Shown here: piece by piece, positions 5,198 to 8,659 of the stretch
Layout of the letters: every line of letters starts with the position of its first letter
Position numbering within the stretch: the stretch's first letter is position 1
From: Terriglobia bacterium
GTDB lineage: Bacteria > Acidobacteriota > Terriglobia > UBA7540
Assembly (NCBI GenBank): GCA_030049455.1
Contig: JASIKV010000015.1
Location: forward strand, 1 to 8,659
Direction: 5' to 3'
DNA: 8,659 nucleotides
Position numbers and translations under genes: made by a program
Notes under the pieces: generated by a model
Seen by the model: only the letters and a program-made list of their open reading frames with translations
Told to the model about the DNA's origin: nothing
Databases searched by the model: none

Positions 5198-7747
5198 CTA
5201 CTGCCGCTGATCCACCACCATGATTACAGCACCGTTGACTCCGGCAGAGCCGTAGGCGGAACCCGTCGAGAATAAGATGAAGCGCGTTCCGTTGGTGACG
5301 CCGAAACTGCCTTCGCCGATATTCCCCAGACCAGGGAATGTAAACGTGGTGCCGTTCGGGTCGGCGTTGTTGATGGTCAGGATGCCGCTGATGGAATTCT
5401 TTTGGAGGCCGCTGCTGTCGCTGCTCGTATACAAGGTGCCTGTCATGGCGCCCGAGGTAACAATGCCTAGAACTCCGGCCCCCGAACCCTCGGCGACATC
5501 GCCGGGATCTTCGCCACCGATGAAATAGTCGCCTGCCGCCGGGGCGGTGCTGAGGTTGGCGCTGGCCCCGGTTTCGAGGAAGCCAAAAGGCGCTGTGGGA
5601 TCGAGCGAGGACGACGTGCATGGCGGCGTGCCGCTATTGCACGCGCCCGAGCCAATCAAAAAGCCGACATACGGCTCGGTGGCATCGCTGCCCGTCACAG
5701 GACTCGCCAGGTAGATGACCGGAACGGGAGTGTTGGCGGCGGAGTTCGTGAGCACGATGCGGCCCCAGGTCGTATCAACCGTACCGGCTTGGTTGGCGAT
5801 CGTGTTCGTTGTCACAGTATTCCCTGGTTGGTATTGCCAGTCAGCACCATTGAAATCGAGCGTATCGGCCCCGGTGGAGGTGGGCGTTACGACACCGAGG
5901 TTGACAGTTGCGCAGTTGACGCCCGAGCAGCCGTTACCGGATGTGGTGGTGGAGATTCCAGTCATGTGGAACATGTAGTTGCCGGAGACAGAAGAGCTGC
6001 TGAAGCTGCCGTGTGCGCTGACGATGGCACGGCCGCTCAAGATGGGCACGCCGACGCCGCTCAAGGTCGTGAATGCGTCGGTGGTAAGTATGAAGAGTTC
6101 GTTTTGATTGACGATGTAAACGACCTGGTCACTGGCTACACCGGTGCACGCCGGCGTGATCGAGCCGGTGAGGCGGCCTGTGTAGCTGGTGTTTTGGGGC
6201 GTACTGGCGTCAGTTGCCGAGAAGCTGCCGCTGACGTCGGTGTCCAGGCAACCGTCGCCGGCGTCGTCCGAGTCGGCCACGCCGCTGACGGCTCCGGTGC
6301 TGGTGTTCAGATTGACGCCGGCGGCGAAGGCATACGGTGTGCCGTTGGGGTTTACGCCGCTCAGTCCGGTGGCGTAATAGGACTGCAACGAACTGATCGC
6401 GAACTGGCTGGAGATCTGCGGCAGCATGACGCCTTGCAGGTTCGCAACTGCATCCGTCGTGTTGTCCCACTTAATAATCTGCCCTTTGGACGCCGCGCTG
6501 CCACTGATACCGCCCAGCGTGAACACGTAGTGGAACGTGGGGCCAGTCTCATTGACAGTGTTGTTGTAGGTGGCGAGCGTCATGCAGCCGACGTAGCCGG
6601 AACTGGTGGAATCGAGCCCAATCGAATAGGAACTGCCGCTGGATTCTATGGTGAAATTCGCGTAGCTGCTAGAGCCGCTTGAACCGTTCTGTAAGTCAAT
6701 CTGGCCGGCGGTGCCATTGCCGTCGAGGTTAGCGAATCCCCCGGAGCCGTTGGTGGAAAACGCCAAGACGGCGGCTGCGGGGTAGTTCGTGCTGCTGGTT
6801 CCCGTCCAACCCCGCACTAGGGCTGCCCAGTGACCGGTGACGAGAGCTTCACTGCCGGTGGGGAATCCCGAGCAGCTCGCGGGCAAGGAACCTGCGGCTG
6901 TGACGGCGAATGCAGAGCTGAAGATAATCCCCCCTACGACGGAGCTGGCCTTCAGCGTATAGCCGCTACCCGGCTCGTTAATCTCGCAGCCGGCAAACAT
7001 AGCCACACCAGCAACAGCGTCAACGGGGTTATTCGTGCACGTCAACGTGCCCCCGCCGGGGTTATTGTTGATCGTCAGGGTGACCGGGAACGTTAGATTG
7101 AGGACTGTCCTGCCACCGGAATCTTCGATTGCCACGACGGGCTGCGCGGTCCATGCCGTTCCGGCGCTCCCGCCGCCGGGCTGCGTGGTGAAGGCCAGCT
7201 GAGTTGCCACGCCGTAGATATTGAAGGGAGCGCTGGTCGCGCTGGTGACACCCGCCTCGGTTTGGTCAGTGGCGGTAAGCGTGTAGCCCGTTCCTGGGTC
7301 GTTGATACTTAGGTTCGAGAAGTTCGCCACGCCGCCATTAGCGGCTACCGTCGTGGTGCCGCTCAGCGTGGCGCCGGAAGGATTCGCGCCGATTGCAATG
7401 GTGATCATGTCCGTCACATCAGGCACGTTGCCGCTACTGCTCTCGACGCTTACCTGGACTCCTGTGGTTTGTCCCGCACCCACGCTGCCCGGCTGCATCG
7501 TGATTACAAGCTTTGATGGTGTGTAACCGCTGCTAAAACCGGAAGAGCCCGAAGAACCGGAAGAACAGCCCGCAGTGGCCAGCACGGCGACGGCCGCACA
7601 AAACAGCAGAGTCAGCTTGAGCAGGGAACGGACACGCAAACCACATGCGGCCATCTTGATACCCTGGAAATTGCCTTGGGGGCTTTGGACGAATGCTAAA
7701 GGGTCAGGCGCCCACGTTGGGAGCGAGTTATAATCGCAAAGTCGCAT
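5198..7747 (-). CDS. Large secreted lipoprotein with Ig-like repeats
   Basis: An 849-residue Gly/Ser/Thr-rich protein, predicted to be exported and lipid-anchored. Residues 32-61 give a signal peptide: basic GLRVRSLLK, hydrophobic LTLLFCAAVAVLA, lipobox TAGC with Cys61. A SSGSSGSSG linker follows. Two similar Ig-like repeats occupy about 77-180 and 181-285, each beginning (K)LVIT/QLAFT-MQP/TQPG and containing GYTLTA/GYTLKA near its end. From 286 onward are longer beta-rich modules with G-WA-LV-G-TG, GNGTAGQIDLQNG and later GNYMFHMTG; the style recurs in Acidobacteriota surface proteins, function unknown. The ATG at 7747 is supported by a strong AGGAGGT ten bases upstream; starting at Met32 would give a more ordinary signal peptide but has only a weak ribosome site. 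It ends in VIMVVDQRQ. Its codon use is GC-rich, unlike the int/trb region. Confidence 0.85.
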   Translation of the reverse strand: MRLCDYNSLPTWAPDPLAFVQSPQGNFQGIKMAACGLRVRSLLKLTLLFCAAVAVLATAGCSSGSSGSSGFSSGYTPSKLVITMQPGSVGAGQTTGVQVSVESSSGNVPDVTDMITIAIGANPSGATLSGTTTVAANGGVANFSNLSINDPGTGYTLTATDQTEAGVTSATSAPFNIYGVATQLAFTTQPGGGSAGTAWTAQPVVAIEDSGGRTVLNLTFPVTLTINNNPGGGTLTCTNNPVDAVAGVAMFAGCEINEPGSGYTLKASSVVGGIIFSSAFAVTAAGSLPASCSGFPTGSEALVTGHWAALVRGWTGTSSTNYPAAAVLAFSTNGSGGFANLDGNGTAGQIDLQNGSSGSSSYANFTIESSGSSYSIGLDSTSSGYVGCMTLATYNNTVNETGPTFHYVFTLGGISGSAASKGQIIKWDNTTDAVANLQGVMLPQISSQFAISSLQSYYATGLSGVNPNGTPYAFAAGVNLNTSTGAVSGVADSDDAGDGCLDTDVSGSFSATDASTPQNTSYTGRLTGSITPACTGVASDQVVYIVNQNELFILTTDAFTTLSGVGVPILSGRAIVSAHGSFSSSSVSGNYMFHMTGISTTTSGNGCSGVNCATVNLGVVTPTSTGADTLDFNGADWQYQPGNTVTTNTIANQAGTVDTTWGRIVLTNSAANTPVPVIYLASPVTGSDATEPYVGFLIGSGACNSGTPPCTSSSLDPTAPFGFLETGASANLSTAPAAGDYFIGGEDPGDVAEGSGAGVLGIVTSGAMTGTLYTSSDSSGLQKNSISGILTINNADPNGTTFTFPGLGNIGEGSFGVTNGTRFILFSTGSAYGSAGVNGAVIMVVDQRQ

Positions 7748-7757
7748 ACTCTCTTGG

Positions 7758-7764
7758 ACCTCCT
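7758..7764 (-). promoter_or_regulatory. Strong Shine-Dalgarno of the lipoprotein gene
   Basis: AGGAGGT on the minus strand, ten bases before the ATG at 7747. It is the reason for choosing the longer N-terminus over the more signal-peptide-like Met32. Confidence 0.6.
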
Positions 7765-7897
7765 CTAGAGTTCAACGCCCAATTCCGACGGCGTCTGAAA
7801 AATCAAGATCGTTCGAAGACCGTGCGCCCCCAGAACTGGGCGTCATGATGGAAGTGCGGCGTCTTGTGACGGGTCCCCTTTTTCGGACGATTCATAT

Positions 7898-8173
7898 CTA
7901 TGCTGTAAAGCTCGGATTCCTCCACAACTGGCGCAGACCATCGCGACCATCCAACATGAGATTCTCGAGGGCGGGCGATTGCCAGACCTCGCGGCTGCGC
8001 TCCTCGACTTGGAACACGTTGCCAAGCCCCCGCCGTGCAGCGAAGGTAGCTTCTTCCCGCGACATGCCGCCCGCCACCAGCTCCTCGACCTTCTCCGCGA
8101 GGTGGGCTTGAATCTCTGCGTTGAGGTCGCCGTAAATACGCTGGCGCGAGAATAGTTGTTTGATCCGATTCAT
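7898..8173 (-). pseudogene. ADOP-family (MacB-like) permease, N-terminal remnant
   Basis: A 91-residue frame with the cytoplasmic prefix domain of the acidobacterial duplicated orphan permeases: MNRIKQLFSRQRIYGDLNAE, HLAEKVEELVAGGMSREEA, ARRGLGNVFQVEERSREVW, then LRQLWRNPSFTA. In full-length relatives (about 800 residues) this is followed directly by the first membrane helix, VAVLTLALGIGANTAIFS or similar. Here a TAG comes exactly where the helix should start, and no continuation is found in any frame downstream. The gene is therefore cut off at the domain boundary. It starts 18 bases after the preceding stop, with GAGGTGA overlapping that stop as a possible ribosome site. A free-standing prefix-domain protein is a remote alternative. 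Bases 7748-7897 beyond it contain no recognisable feature except the lipoprotein's ribosome site. Confidence 0.75.
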
Positions 8174-8191
8174 CGAAGGTGCACATTCACC

Positions 8192-8659
8192 TCACTTGTG
8201 CCCCGACTCGATGGGCGCCGCCAGGTTAGCGGCCTCGTGAGCGCCCGCTTCAACCCCTTGAGAATGTCCAGGCAATGCGATTGAGGCGTTGGGACCGGCC
8301 TGATTCGCGCCTTCGCGATGACTCTTCGCCCAGGCGATGCCACGCTCGGGCGGCTGGCCGAAGGCGTCCGGGTGCAGATAGAACCCCTGCTCGGACGCGG
8401 GCTTCATTTCTTCTTGGGGGATGCGGTGGGCGTTGGCGTAGGCATCCTGGCGAATGCCCGTCACTTGCCAGGAAACTTTGCCGCCCGGCTTGCCGCCCGC
8501 GATCTTGAAGCGGTTGTGCGAAACCTCCTCGGCGATGTAGAGGTTCGGTCCCGGCGCGCCAATGGAAGTCAACTGGTAACGGAAGTCGCGGTTCAGCGCT
8601 TCAAAATAGTCCGGCAAAGTCACCCAGGCTTCACCCTTGTCATCAAGCCGGATGACGCC
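8192..8659 (-). CDS. C-terminal part of a conserved hypothetical protein (5' end outside window)
   Basis: The frame is open to the right edge (first complete codon at 8659), so the start lies outside; a GTG at 8623 is internal. The visible 155 residues contain a conserved block, GEAWVTLPDYFEALNRDFRY then QLTSIGAPGPNLYIAEEVS and FKIAGGKPGGKVSWQVTGIR, followed by DAYANAHRIPQEEMKP and LHPDAFGQPPERGI. I recognise this block from the C-termini of long proteins in environmental bacteria, probably surface-associated, but know no function. The last ~45 residues are Ala/Gly/His-rich and probably disordered. The ADOP remnant follows after 18 bases. Confidence 0.7.
   Translation of the reverse strand, partial: GVIRLDDKGEAWVTLPDYFEALNRDFRYQLTSIGAPGPNLYIAEEVSHNRFKIAGGKPGGKVSWQVTGIRQDAYANAHRIPQEEMKPASEQGFYLHPDAFGQPPERGIAWAKSHREGANQAGPNASIALPGHSQGVEAGAHEAANLAAPIESGHK

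Noticed and set aside
5789..6682. A 297-codon open frame on the plus strand
   Set aside because: It lies wholly antisense to the large lipoprotein gene, is Val/Gly/Ala/Arg-rich as expected of GC-rich shadow frames, and has no recognisable domain.
7818..7845. CGCCC/GGGCG hairpin between the ADOP remnant and the lipoprotein, considered as a terminator
   Set aside because: The stem is bulged by extra Gs and no T-tract follows.
7803..8186. A 127-codon minus-strand frame, including a 30-residue MNRPKKGTRHK tail
   Set aside because: It mostly overlaps the ADOP remnant in another frame and is low-complexity and basic; the tail has no ribosome site or family resemblance.

Overview
The window looks like chromosomal DNA of an Acidobacteriota (Terriglobia-type) bacterium. 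This rests on an ADOP-type permease fragment, a Ser/Gly/Thr-rich lipoprotein of a style common in that phylum, a tandem pair of DUF507 genes, and a tyrosine recombinase with the LRQGDAKVFKRYSQ C-terminus that I associate with these genomes. The assignment is inference from family recognition; no 16S or other marker is present.

Layout. Positions 1-608 hold the 3' part of an M48 metallopeptidase ending in an Asn/Pro tail, closed by a strong hairpin terminator (636-669) that faces an oppositely oriented two-gene DUF507 operon (805-1403, minus). The DUF507 promoter (minus) and the presumed promoter of a tRNA-Val(UAC)/tRNA-Asp(GUC) pair (plus) overlap back to back, sharing -10 bases at 1444-1451.

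Positions 1765 to about 4150, possibly to about 5190, are accessory DNA next to the 3' end of tRNA-Asp. In transcription order on the minus strand they carry a TrbC/VirB2-like pilin, a TrbD/VirB3-like protein, only the first ~33 codons of a TrbE/VirB4 ATPase, then an excisionase-type helix-turn-helix gene translationally coupled to a tyrosine integrase. I read this as the relic of an integrative conjugative element inserted at tRNA-Asp: the bulk of the type IV secretion operon has been deleted, fusing trbE to the region just upstream of xis-int. The pilin has lost its expected stop codon and trbE carries an in-frame TAG, so conjugation functions are dead. Integrase and excisionase are intact reading frames.

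Positions 4009-5197 contain no recognisable gene. They do hold a run of strong hairpins (4778-4870), an interlaced set of inverted repeats built on TCGC-N4-GCGA (4924-5019) and two further hairpins (5027-5067).

From 5198 the sequence again resembles ordinary chromosome on the minus strand: an 849-residue lipoprotein with two Ig-like repeats, a 91-residue remnant of an ADOP permease cut off just before its first membrane helix, and the C-terminal part of a protein running off the window end. I found no clearly new functional system. The most notable points are the eroded conjugation module, the overlapping divergent promoters and the structured non-coding block.
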